DNA of 64,000 nt from Edaphochlamys debaryana (lineage: Eukaryota; Chlorophyta; Chlorophyceae; Chlamydomonadales). Positions 24,201 through 33,000 of this stretch are shown here, in pieces (positions within the stretch are counted from its first letter, which is position 1; each line of letters begins with the position of its first letter). A program made the position numbers and the translations under genes. Below the pieces are notes generated by a model. The model saw only the letters and a program-made list of their open reading frames with translations, did no database searches and was not told the DNA's origin. The stretch is taken from contig JAEHOE010000002.1 in the NCBI GenBank assembly GCA_016858145.1, forward strand, positions 1,116,001 to 1,180,000, written 5' to 3'.

Positions 24201-27200
24201 AACCTGCAGTGCCTCGAGTTCGCAGTGCACTGCTACCTGCAGGTGGGGGCGGGACCGGGTAGAGTGACATGTGGCTTGAAGGGTGCGTGGTCACAGGGCA
24301 CTGGGGCAGTGGATCAGGTCAAAGACCTTCGCGCGCGGAAGACTACGCCATTCATCCCTCCTCCCCATCCACCCCCACACCCCAACCCCACCCCAACCCC
24401 CCAGGCCGTGCGGCTGGGCAACGCGCAGGCCCGCTCGCTGCTGCCGCGGCTGCTGGCGCTGCTGTCGTTCGACAACCACGGGGGGTGCGTGGGCACGCAC
24501 CTGGACAAGCAGGCGGGCGAGCTGCCCCCCTGGGTGTGGTTCATGTGGGTCCCTCAGCTGCTGGCCTCCCTGCAGCGGCCCGAGGCGCAGCACGCCAAGC
24601 TGCTGCTGCAGGGGGTCAGCGCGGCGCACCCGCAGGTGGGGGGGGCGGGCTTGGTTGGTTGGGGTGGGGGCTTGCTTCTGGGTGAGGGTGGGGGCTCGGG
24701 CACGCAGGGAGGGAAAGGCAGGCAGGTGGTGAGGGTGATGGCGGTTGATGGGTGAAGTGTGGGGGTGGGATCGGCGAGTTAAGTCCGCGGGTGTCCGAAA
24801 GCTCTTTCTCCGTCAAACCACTCTTCACCCACCCACCCCTACCAAACCCGCCTTTGCCCCCCACCCACCCCCCACCCCCCCAGGCCGTCTACTACTGGCT
24901 CCGCGTGTACCTGCTGTCCCTCCGCGAGGCGGCCCAGAAGGCGGCGCAGGAGCTGGCGCGGATCAAGGCGGAGACGGAGCGGAGGGCGGCGGAGGGGGCG
25001 GCGGCGGGAGAGGAGGGAGCGGCGGGTGAGGCGGGCTCCCCACACCCCTTCCCACCTGCTAAGACGGTTCCCTGCTTACCGCCTCAGCGCCCCTCGCTCC
25101 TCATCCCCCGAGCCTCCCTCTCTCACCCCCCATGTGCTCCCTCCCTCTCCCTCCGTCCCCACCCCCTCCCCCCCAGGCGGCGCCGCTGCCCGGCTGGACC
25201 CGGCCCGCCTGGGCGAGATGCGTGCCTTCGAGGCGGGCAAGGAGGTGATGGACGTCCTGCGGGCGAGGTGCTCGGCGCTCACACTCACGCTGGAGAGCAT
25301 GCTGCAGGTGGGGGGGCTGGGGGGTGCGGATGCGTGTGCTAACCGTCAACTGCTCTAATGGTTGTATCAACCACCAACGGTCCCAACCACTAACCGCCAC
25401 AACCGCCAGGAGATCGGCTCCAAGTTCGTCCCCAAGCCCGAGGAGCGGCTGCTGGCGGTGGTCAACGCACTGCTGCACCGCTGCTACAAGGTGGGGGGGG
25501 CGAGCCGGGGAGGGAGGAGAGGAGTGTAAGGGCAGAGGGGGCGCTTCTCTGGGGCATGTGTGTGGTGGGAGGGTTACCTTGCCGCGAAGACCGAGAGCGA
25601 GTTTCCTTTCCTGACCCTACATCTCGCACCGCACCCCTCCCCAGGTCCCCTTTGCCAGCGCCGCCGAGGTTCCCGCGCTCCTCCGCAAGGAGCTGGCGGG
25701 GGTGTGCAAGGCCTGCTACTCCCCCGAGCAGGCCGCCGCCTCGCGCCAGCAGCAGGCGGCGGCGCAGGCGGCGGCGGCGGCCGCCAAGGCGTCTGGCGCC
25801 ACGCCGCAGCAGCAGCAGGCGGCGGCGCAGGCCGCGGCGCAGGCGGCGGCGGCCAAGGCGGCGGCGGCGGCCGAGGCGGCGGGTTCAGGAAACCTGGTGC
25901 AGCGGGACCTGCGGGAGGCGTTCGTCAAGGACATGAACCCCGAGGGGCCCAGCTTCCCCAAGACCCTGGGCGAGCTGTCGGACCAACTCAAGATGTGGAG
26001 AGCGAGGCTGCAGGTTGGGGCGGTGCCGACGGGGGCTCCTGGGTGCAGCACGCGGCGGGGCCGGTGCCCTCAGAAGCTGCACTCCTCCCTGCTTCCCGCC
26101 CACACGCACACGCCCACACGCACACGCCAATACACACAGGCATGCCCTCCCCCTCGTCCCCGCTCTCCCGCTCTCAGATTTAATCACCCCCTCCTGCCCC
26201 CTCCGCCCCGCCTCTCCCCCCACAGGCCGACCTGGAGGAGAAGCTGCCCTCCGCCCTCCGCCTGGCCGACGAGGCCCGGGCGCTGGTGGACCTGTCCCTG
26301 GCGGAGGTGGAGATGCCGGGGCAGTACCTGGGGGGGGCCGAGGTGGCGCCGGAGGGGGTGGTGCTGCTCGAGGCCTTCGGGGCCTCCGTGGCTGTCGTAC
26401 GGCGGCACTGCACGTCGTACAGGCGGCTGGTGCTGATCGGCAGCGACGGCCGCAGCCGGCACATGCTGGTGCAGACGGGGCAGAACAACTCGCAGGTACG
26501 GAGAGGTTGGGGATCGAGGGGCATGTCGGGGCAATAGAGGTTGAGGGGCGGTTGGGCTTGGGCCTGGGCTTCCTGATCCCCTACCGGCAGCCCTCCACAT
26601 CTTTGGGGCAGGAAGGGTGCGATGATGGGGATGTGGGGGAGGGCGCGCAGGGGCAAGAAGGGTTGAGGGAACGGCTGGGTTTCACACTCCACCGCTTCAG
26701 CTCCACGTCCAGGCACAGCTGCGCCCATGCTCACCTGAACCCGCCCTCGCACAAGCTGACCTGCGTCCTGCGTCGCGCACACGCCCCGCCACGCACACGC
26801 CCATACACACCCCCTGTTCCCCCCTCCCGCCCCCCAGGGCACCACCGACGAGCGCATCATCCAGCTCCTGCGCCTCTCCAACCGCCTGCTGGACGCGCAC
26901 CCGCAGTCGCGGCAGCGGGCCCTGGCCTGGGCCACGCCCGTGATCGTGCCGGTGTGGGTGCAGGTGCGGCTCATGGAGGAGCCACCCAGCTACTGCTCGT
27001 TCCACGAGGCGTACGAGGTGGGGGGGGAGGGGGAGGCAGGGAGGGGGAGGCAGGGAGGGGGAGGGTCAGGGGCAGACGGAAGAGGAGCTTGGCGTGCCGG
27101 TGTGGGGCCCCAGGGCGTGAACGTGCGGCCGGGAGCGAAAGCCCCGCCGCCATCGCCGAAACTGTTCCCCCCGCCGCCGGGAGGCGGGGGGGAAAGGGGG

Positions 27201-28906
27201 GCTACGGTTTGGCTGGGACCCGGGAGGGGCGGCAGGGCGCACCTGGGTGATCGACCTCCTCCGCCTTTAACCACCGAAACTCCAGTCACGCCTCTCCTCC
27301 CTCTGTCCCCTCCACTCTCACACCTCCTCCCCCTCCCCTTGCCCCCTCCCCCTCCCCCTCCCGCCCCCCCCCCAGGTCCACTGCGCCCGCTACGGCCGCG
27401 AGCCCGACATGCCCATCATCGCCTTCAAGCAGCGCTGCGCGGACGCCCGCGGGCAGGTGGGCTCCGACGCCGCCTCCGCGCCCCTGCGGCAGCAGGTCTA
27501 CATGGACGTGTGCACTCACATCGTGACGGAGAGCGTGTTCAGCCAGTACGCCTACAAGTCCATGCCCTCGTCCACGCACCTGTGGGTCTTCAAGAAGCAC
27601 ATGTGCGCGCAGACGGCGCTCAGCGGTGAGAGGGGGCGGGAGGGGGAGGGGAAGGGGAGGGAAGGGGAGGGAGGGGGAGGGGGCGGTGGAGTGGAAGAGC
27701 AGGCTGATGAGAGTGGGGGGGTCGCGCGTGTGGGAGAAACCTGCCGGCGACCTGCTTCTTCAACGCCATCCGCCCCCTTCCCGAGAGGCTCTGGGGGAAT
27801 GCGCGAGCGCCAACCTCGAGGGAACATACAGAGGCACCCTGACCTCCGCTCCCATGCCTACCCACCTGCCCCTCCCCCCGCCCCCCCCCCCCCAGCCCTG
27901 CTCTGCCACATGCTCCTGGTGTCCGGGCGCTCCCCCACCAAGATCCTCTTCGCCAAGGACACGGGCCGGCTCTACCAGACGGACGTCATGCCGGTGCGTG
28001 CGGGGTTCAGCGGGGCGCAGGGCCTGGACTTAGCAGGCGCTCACACCGCCCCCGCGCTCCACCCCATCCCGTCCACACTCCAGGCCCCAGCTCACACCTC
28101 GCACCCCATAACGGTCCCCTGAACCGCACCCCACCCACCCGCACTCCAACCCCCAACCCACCCACCCGCCCGCACCCCACCCACCCGCATCCCACTCACC
28201 CCAACCACCCACCCCATCCCAACCCCACCCACCCAGGTCTACAACGACCGCGGGCAGCTGGAGAAGGTGGAGCCGGTCCCCTTCCGCCTCACGCGCAACC
28301 TCACGGCCTTCTTCACGGCCTTCGGGGTGGGCGGAGTGCTGGCCACCGCCATGGCCAACGCCGCCCAGGCGCTGGCGGCCCGCGCCTCCAACGCGCCGCA
28401 CTTCCTGGCGCTCTTCTTCCGGGACGACATCGTGGCTTGGGCGGCGAGGAGGAGCAACAAGCAGGGTGAGGGGCCGGGGGTTGCGGGGAGCGGGGAGGGG
28501 TGGCTGAGGGGCGGGGAGGAGGGCGGGTGCACGGGTGGTACCCTCGGCCCTCTACCTTGCCCTCCAAACCCGTCATTTTCTGGCCCTTCAACCCCTCCAT
28601 CTCCCCCCCTTCACCTCTTATCCCCCCCCGCCCCCAGTCGCCATGAAGAACGAGGTCCTCCGGCCCCTGGTCAGCCGCAACTCGAGGGCCGTGGTGGAGC
28701 GCATCGCCCGCGTGTGCCCCGCGCTGCCGCCCGAGGACCCCGCGCAGGCGCAGCCGCCGCAGCCCGGCCGCCCCACGCCCCCGCCGCCCGGCCCCCCGCT
28801 GCCCGTGCCGCTGCCGCTGCTGGCGGGGGTGCAGGAGCTGCTGGCGGCGGCGCAGGACCCCAAGAACCTGTGCAGGATGGAGCCCACGTGGCACCCCTGG
28901 TTCTAG
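252..28906 (+). CDS. TRA1: TRRAP/Tra1 family PIKK pseudokinase scaffold (about 64 exons)
   Basis: This is the scaffold subunit of SAGA and NuA4/TIP60 histone acetyltransferase complexes, which binds transcription activators in the nucleus. Exon 1 (252-300) splices in phase to 367-740; together they give the family N-terminus (VEERVKVAVELKENFD, SSFLSTFFKSF). Later exons follow TRRAP order: a HEAT-repeat solenoid over about 367-20630 (e.g. ALKLFKLLFAFFSNYP at 4886-5092, LLELLSDWFNLTLGDKLLEHL at 10564-10677, split here as a family hallmark), then FAT, a PI3K-like domain and FATC ending NLCRMEPTWHPWF. Summed exons give roughly 4,700 residues against about 3,800 in human TRRAP; the excess is Ala-, Pro- and Gln-rich insertions, notably 8220-8790, 15000-15300 and 16090-16800. 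The catalytic loop reads SGRSPTKILFAKDTG, without the catalytic Asp/Asn of active PIKKs, as expected for this pseudokinase. Individual exon edges are hand-placed; identity is secure, and some boundaries may be off. Confidence 0.95.
1949..2437 (+). repeat. Degenerate tandem duplication inside TRRAP intron 4
   Basis: The long intron between exons 4 (ending 1519) and 5 (starting 2468) holds two diverged copies of a block of about 190 bases, at about 1949-2135 and 2234-2437, period about 285. Shared landmarks are gtggtRcatcggggcaRggt, ctgtggcgg followed by ccctcggagg, then agctgtccgtt and cccctcgagKcctcctt. A GGGAGA-type purine run (2143-2175) separates them. No coding potential is claimed. Confidence 0.7.
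3683..3725 (-). repeat. Copy of a shared intron motif (AAGCGGGAGAGCGTCTTT family), reversed
   Basis: This stretch lies in the TRRAP intron before the exon at 3749. Its reverse complement contains GAAGCGGGAGAGCGTCTTTG preceded by gtttgaagctga, nearly identical over about 34 bases to 14664-14697 in another intron of the same gene, which has the opposite orientation. Confidence 0.75.
9391..9416 (+). repeat. Intronic duplicate of the 5' end of the next exon
   Basis: The 26 bases starting ggccctggcccacgaggccc are an exact copy of the start of the exon at 9526 (9526-9551), 135 bases upstream and likewise preceded by a C-run. The copy follows AAG and could act as a decoy acceptor, but soon diverges from the exon sequence. 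Confidence 0.8.
13229..13348 (+). repeat. Two 35-base direct repeats in a TRRAP intron
   Basis: The unit begins ctggcgggggcgga and ends ggatgcgt. It occurs at 13229-13263 and 13314-13348 with two or three mismatches, period 85, inside the intron before the exon at 13584. Confidence 0.7.
14246..14415 (+). repeat. Polypyrimidine minisatellite (TTCTCCCCCC)n in TRRAP intron
   Basis: About 16 to 17 tandem units of ttctcccccc(c), 9 to 11 bases each, fill most of the intron between the exons ending 14129 and starting 14501. The strand is almost purely pyrimidine. Open frames through it are artefacts of the repeat. Confidence 0.9.
14664..14697 (+). repeat. Copy of the shared intron motif, forward
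   Basis: gtgtttaaagctga followed by gaagcgggagagcgtcttta. It sits just downstream of a GC donor (14641) and within the G-rich 5' half of the intron. Related copies are at 3683-3725, 18735-18765 and 31583-31607. Confidence 0.75.
18281..18448 (+). repeat. Pyrimidine-rich tandem repeats before a TRRAP acceptor
   Basis: A 60-base unit (catccctcagcccgcatccc...) occurs twice, at about 18281 and 18342. It is followed by four copies of a 19 to 20 base unit, cccccctccccccttgccta. The array ends directly at the acceptor of the exon at 18450, so the repeat supplies that exon's polypyrimidine tract. Confidence 0.85.
18735..18765 (+). repeat. Diverged copy of the shared intron motif
   Basis: ggtgttcgagcgctgag then cgggagagcgtctaatgggg. 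It matches 14664-14697 with substitutions and a short deletion, and lies in the intron between the exons ending about 18580 and starting 18973. Confidence 0.6.
20754..26012 (+). other. TRA1: FAT domain-coding part of TRRAP
   Basis: Exons 43-58 by my count. They code for helical TPR-like segments such as FIGKNYNAWHNAMPLLESHV, LYRLVGEDDLLCGLWRKRAG, ALVQTGHWERAMDLL, LFRLKALMLQ joined to ALGEDDAANSSF, and GDTWLSWGQFNDKLYE. Order and content match the FAT region that sits N-terminal to the kinase-like domain in TRRAP/Tra1. Two lineage-specific Ala/Gln-rich insertions fall in the exon at 25645-26012. The start of FAT is approximate. Confidence 0.75.
26226..28464 (+). other. TRA1: PI3K-like pseudokinase domain of TRRAP
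   Basis: Five exons: 26226-26494, 26838-27017, 27376-27624, 27894-27991 and 28237-28464. Visible landmarks are the N-lobe strand RRLVLIGSDGRSRHMLVQTG, the helix TTDERIIQLLRLSNRLL, YAYKSMPSSTHLWVFKKH, and VPFRLTRNLTAFFTAFGVGG. Where active PIKKs carry the catalytic D-x-H-x-x-N and DFG, this protein reads SGRSPTKILFAKDTGRLYQT, so nucleotide hydrolysis is not expected. This agrees with the known pseudokinase status of the family. Confidence 0.88.
28638..28906 (+). other. TRA1: Last TRRAP exon with FATC tail
   Basis: The final exon begins VAMKNEVLRPLVSRNSRAVV, passes a Pro-rich linker, and ends AAAQDPKNLCRMEPTWHPWF followed by TAG. The terminal N-L-C-x-M-x-P-x-W-x-P-W-F/L string is the FATC signature of TRRAP/Tra1 and fixes the gene's 3' coding end. 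Confidence 0.93.
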
Positions 28907-29599
28907 GGGGGGTGAGATGGGATCTGGGATCTATCGGGGATCTGTCTAGGGACCTATCGGGGGTTTCGAGGAGGTGGACGGCGGCACTGCGAGGAGGAGG
29001 GGGTCGGGGGCCGTGGTGCCGAGGGGTTATCACAAGGCTGTGTGTTAGGGGTGTCGACCGTGAGGTTGATGGAACCGGAGAGCCTAGCGCAGTGGCCGAC
29101 CGGACTACAGGAAACCGGGGCCACGCGACTTCAGGAAACCCAACGTATGACTCTCGGGATACTGTGCACCGCTGGGGCGCTCATCACGGACTAAGGATAA
29201 GCCGGGGTTGCTGACACGACGAATCCGCTGCCCTTTTAGCGATGCAATACTGCTGGTTCGGCCTGCTCTGACGGTGGGGCAGCTGGAAGGGCCCCAGCCA
29301 TTGGATGGCGTGTCGGGGGTCTGGGGCGGCAAGGCTTTTGAGTTGGAGCCACGTGCGGAGTGGCCCGGTGTGAGACGGAGCTGTTGCAGACTCGGAGAGA
29401 GCCCGTCTGCATGCACAGCAAGCTGGACACGGAGGTGCTGTGCCTGTGGAGCCAACTCAGCTACTCGTGATTGGTCGTGACCCATGCAGCCAGGAGTGTT
29501 TAAAGCAAAGCGGAATGCAGCGCAGCGCACGATGGCACGCTTGGCTCCAGGCCCCCAGTCACCTCGCAGCCAGGAGTGGTCGAGGCCCACCTCGAGGTA

Positions 29600-29604
29600 T
29601 TACA
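29600..29604 (-). terminator. Candidate TGTAA polyadenylation signal of the helicase
   Basis: TTACA on the plus strand reads TGTAA on the minus strand, 446 bases beyond the helicase stop. Volvocine algae use TGTAA about 10 to 15 bases before the cleavage site. Support is the pentamer and its position only. Confidence 0.35.
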
Positions 29605-29752
29605 GGCGTTGGTCCAACCCGCACGCCCCTCGCCGTAGCGGAGTGGCACGTGCTGGGCCCAGCCTTCCCTTTCAAGACACCTTCCAACAGCTCAGTCTAC
29701 AGGCCATTTGGCCCCGCAGGGCTACCTTGCCGATAGCCGCGTCTTGTCGATC

Positions 29753-29757
29753 TGTAA
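29753..29757 (+). terminator. Candidate TGTAA polyadenylation signal of TRRAP
   Basis: TGTAA in the context gatctgtaacaacg, 847 bases past the TRRAP stop. This is the first plus-strand match I found downstream. A five-base motif is weak evidence alone. Confidence 0.35.
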
Positions 29758-30049
29758 CAACGTTCCGGCCACACTGCGGCTACATTGCGTAACACCAACG
29801 TCCTACCAGCAAGAGAATCGTCCGCAAAACAGAAGAGAATGCAAGAAACGAAGCGGGCAGTGCGAACAAGAAGAGAAGTAGGTAGCTGTGACATCACAAG
29901 CACGGTACCTCCACCTCATATCGAACCCAGCGGCCGCCTTCCCAAACTGCCGCCGCCGCACACGGGAAATCCATGACACACAGTCCAAGCACCATCCTGC
30001 CAAGCCCATCTAACCTCGGGGCTCCACAACCCAGCCTCCTCGACACCCC

Positions 30050-33000
30050 CTACGGCCGCTTGCCAGCGCCGCGCACGAAGGCCCTCGGGGGCCGGCCGGC
30101 CGGGGCCGGGCCGGGCCCGCGTGGGCCCGGCTCGGGCACCTGGTGGTGCGGCTGCGTGCCGTGGCGCTCCCAGCTCCCGCCCTCGCTCTCCGCCGGCCGT
30201 CCGCCGCCCGTCCGGCGGCCGTTGCTCTGGTGCCCATCCCCCTCCTCGTCCCGGAACCGCTTGCGGCCGCCGTCCGCACCACCGCGGTTCCACCCCTCAT
30301 CGCTCTGCGGCCGCTGCCTCTGCCCCTGCTCGCCCTGGCCCCAGCCGCCGCCGTTTCCGCCGTTGCCGCCGCCGCTGCCGTACTCTTTGCGCTGCTGCTG
30401 CTGGCCCCCCCAGCCGCCGCCCTCGCGCTGGCCGCCGCCGGCCCTGCCTTGCCCCTGCGCCTGGCCTCCATACCGTCCTCCACCGTTGCCGTTGCCGCTG
30501 TTGGCACCGTTGTAGCCTCCGCCGCCGCCGCCACCACCGCGGCTCCCGGGCTCGATGAACTGCTCCCCCTCCCGCACGATGTTGACTCCTGCCACCCCCT
30601 TGAGGCCCATCTTGCCCACCGTCTTGGCCAGCAGCCCGGGGGGGGAGGCGCACGCCAGCACCTGCGCCGCGTAGGCGTTGGCGGTCGCCACCACGGCCTC
30701 GGACCGGAGCCTGGGGTGGGCGGGAGGAGGGCAGGGGCCGGGAAACTGGTGAGGAACAGGCAAGGAGGAGGAGGTGAGGGCTGACGGCAGGGCCAGGGTG
30801 ATACCGATCCAGCGAAGGAGGGGAGGCGAGACGCCGCCAGGGACTCGTTCATCGAGGGTTTCAGAGAAACCTCCGAGAACCCTAGAGAAACCCTCGAGGA
30901 ACTCACTTGATGACCTCGTGGCTCTTGTAGTAGCCCAGGAAGCTCTGCGGACGGTCGCAAACGGGCGAAGCGGGTCGAGACGAGTCGTCAGTTCACAAGA
31001 TCATGCGCTACATGGCAGCAATGACGCCCCAAGCGCGGAGCCAACCATTCGCGACCCCAGCTTGTTGCCCCAGCCCGTCCCCCTGCCCCCCCCCGGCCCC
31101 TTCCTCAAGACGGCCCCGCCCAACCCCCCACCTGGTAGGCCTTCGCGCGGGACTGGTAGTCCACACTGGCGGTGGCCCGGGCCAGGACGCCGGCGGGGTC
31201 GCGGGCCAGGGCGGCCGGAACCGCGGGCGGCGGCGCGTCGATGGGGCCGGCGGGGAAGGGCTCCACGGGCGTGATGGGCAGGTCCTGGAGCTTGTTCAGG
31301 AAGGGACGCTCGAAGTCCGACAGCAGCAGCGTGCCCTGCCCCGCACGCCCCGCACGGCCCGTGCGGCCCGCGCGGTGGATGTACTGCTCCCGGTTGGAGG
31401 GGGCGCCGCACTGTGGGGGTTGGAGGGTGTGGTGGGGCGGGAGGAAAATGGGTTTCAGGGCAGAGGCAGAGCAGGCTCCTCTCGAACTCTTTACTGGGCT
31501 CTGCGGACGTCCTGCCATCCCGCTCCCACCGGGCCCTTCCCCTCAGGCCCCCCTCACCTCTTCCCTCAGCCACCCTTCCCGCTTGACGCTCTCCCGCTTC
31601 AAAAGCCCCCCTCAGCCCCCCCACCTCTTCCCTGCCCCCTATTTCCCCCCCCACACACACACAAACACACCTGCACCACGTACGACACGTTGGGGTAGTC
31701 CACCCCCCGCGCCGACACGTCCGAGCTGAACAGCACCATGCGGCTGCCCGCGCGGAACTGCGCGCTGGCCTTGTCGCGCTGCGCCTGGCTCTTGCGCGAG
31801 TGGATGGCCATGACCCCCTGCACGCCCGCGGCCGTGAAGAGGTCGGCGAAGAAGGCCGTGAGGTTGGCGGTGGGCAGGAACACGATGATCTGGGGGTGGG
31901 GAGGTGGGAGAGACGTGGTGAGGAGTGGGGTCGCGGGGCTTGGAGGGATGCGGTGGTGTGGGGTGGGCTGGACGGGCGTCCTTCTCCTTCCGCCCGCGCT
32001 CCTACCGCCCTCCTGGACCCCCCCCCAATGCCTCATCCTCTCCCCCCTGGGCCGCCTCTTGCATCCTCTTTTCCCACACCTCTTTTCCCACACCTCGCGT
32101 CTGGCCTCCCTTTGAAAGCATCGCACCCCGCGTTGCATACCCTCCTTGCCTCCTCCTTCCACCCCTTCTTGCCTCCCTCCCTCCTGCCTCCTCCCCTCGC
32201 CCTCCCTTGCATCCCCCCCCTTTCATCCACCCCCCTCCCCCCTCTTGCATCCCCTCCAACCTTGTACTCGGGGTCCTCCGCCATGTGCGCCGCCCTCCTA
32301 CCGCCAACCATACCCCCCCCCCCCGCCTCCTCCCCCCTCCTACTCCCCCCTCCTACTCCCCCCTCTTGCCTCCCCCTCTTGCCCCCCACCTTGTACTCGG
32401 GATCCTCCGCCATGTGCGCCGCCAGCAGCCCCAGCAGCTGCACCTGCAGCTGCGCGGGGGGCACCACCAGGGAGGAGGCCTCCACGTGCGAGTGCGTAGC
32501 CACGTCCTCACCCACGGCGTCCACGTGCCTGGGCAGGGGGGGTGGGGGTGGGGGCGGAGGGGTGTGCGAGGAGAGCGCCAGGGAGGCGAGTGCCCACAGC
32601 CTCCGAGCTGCGGTCGGTGCAGGGCCGCATGCGTATGCGGCCCCGCGGGGCCGGCCTTGCCCCTTCCTCCCCAGCCCCCCCTGGGCCGTGAGCCCGTAAC
32701 CCGTCCTTCCCACAGGGCCGAAAGCTTGCTCCTGCATCCCCGCATGGACCCGCCCGCCTCCCAGCGCCGCCTGACCCCAATTGTGCAACCGCTTCAGGGC
32801 CACTCCCGCCCCCCCTCCCCCCTTCCCTTCCCACCCCCCCTCCCCCCTTCCCTTCCCACGCCCCCTCCCCCCTTCCCTTCCCCCCCCCCCCCCTCCCCCC
32901 TTCCCTTCCCACCCCCCCTCCCCCCGTGGCCCCACTTGTGCTCGCGCTTGAGCGCCACGTTAGCCAGGGACTTGACGTCGGTAGGGAAGGTGGCGGAGAA

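Larger units (their letters stand above)
28907..30049. other. Convergent intergenic region between TRRAP and the helicase
   Basis: There is no supported gene in these 1.1 kb. The only plus-strand TGTAA I find is at 29753-29757, 847 bases past the TRRAP stop. On the minus strand TGTAA (TTACA on +) occurs at 29600-29604, 446 bases past the helicase stop. If both are used, the two 3' UTRs overlap by about 150 bases. Confidence 0.5.
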
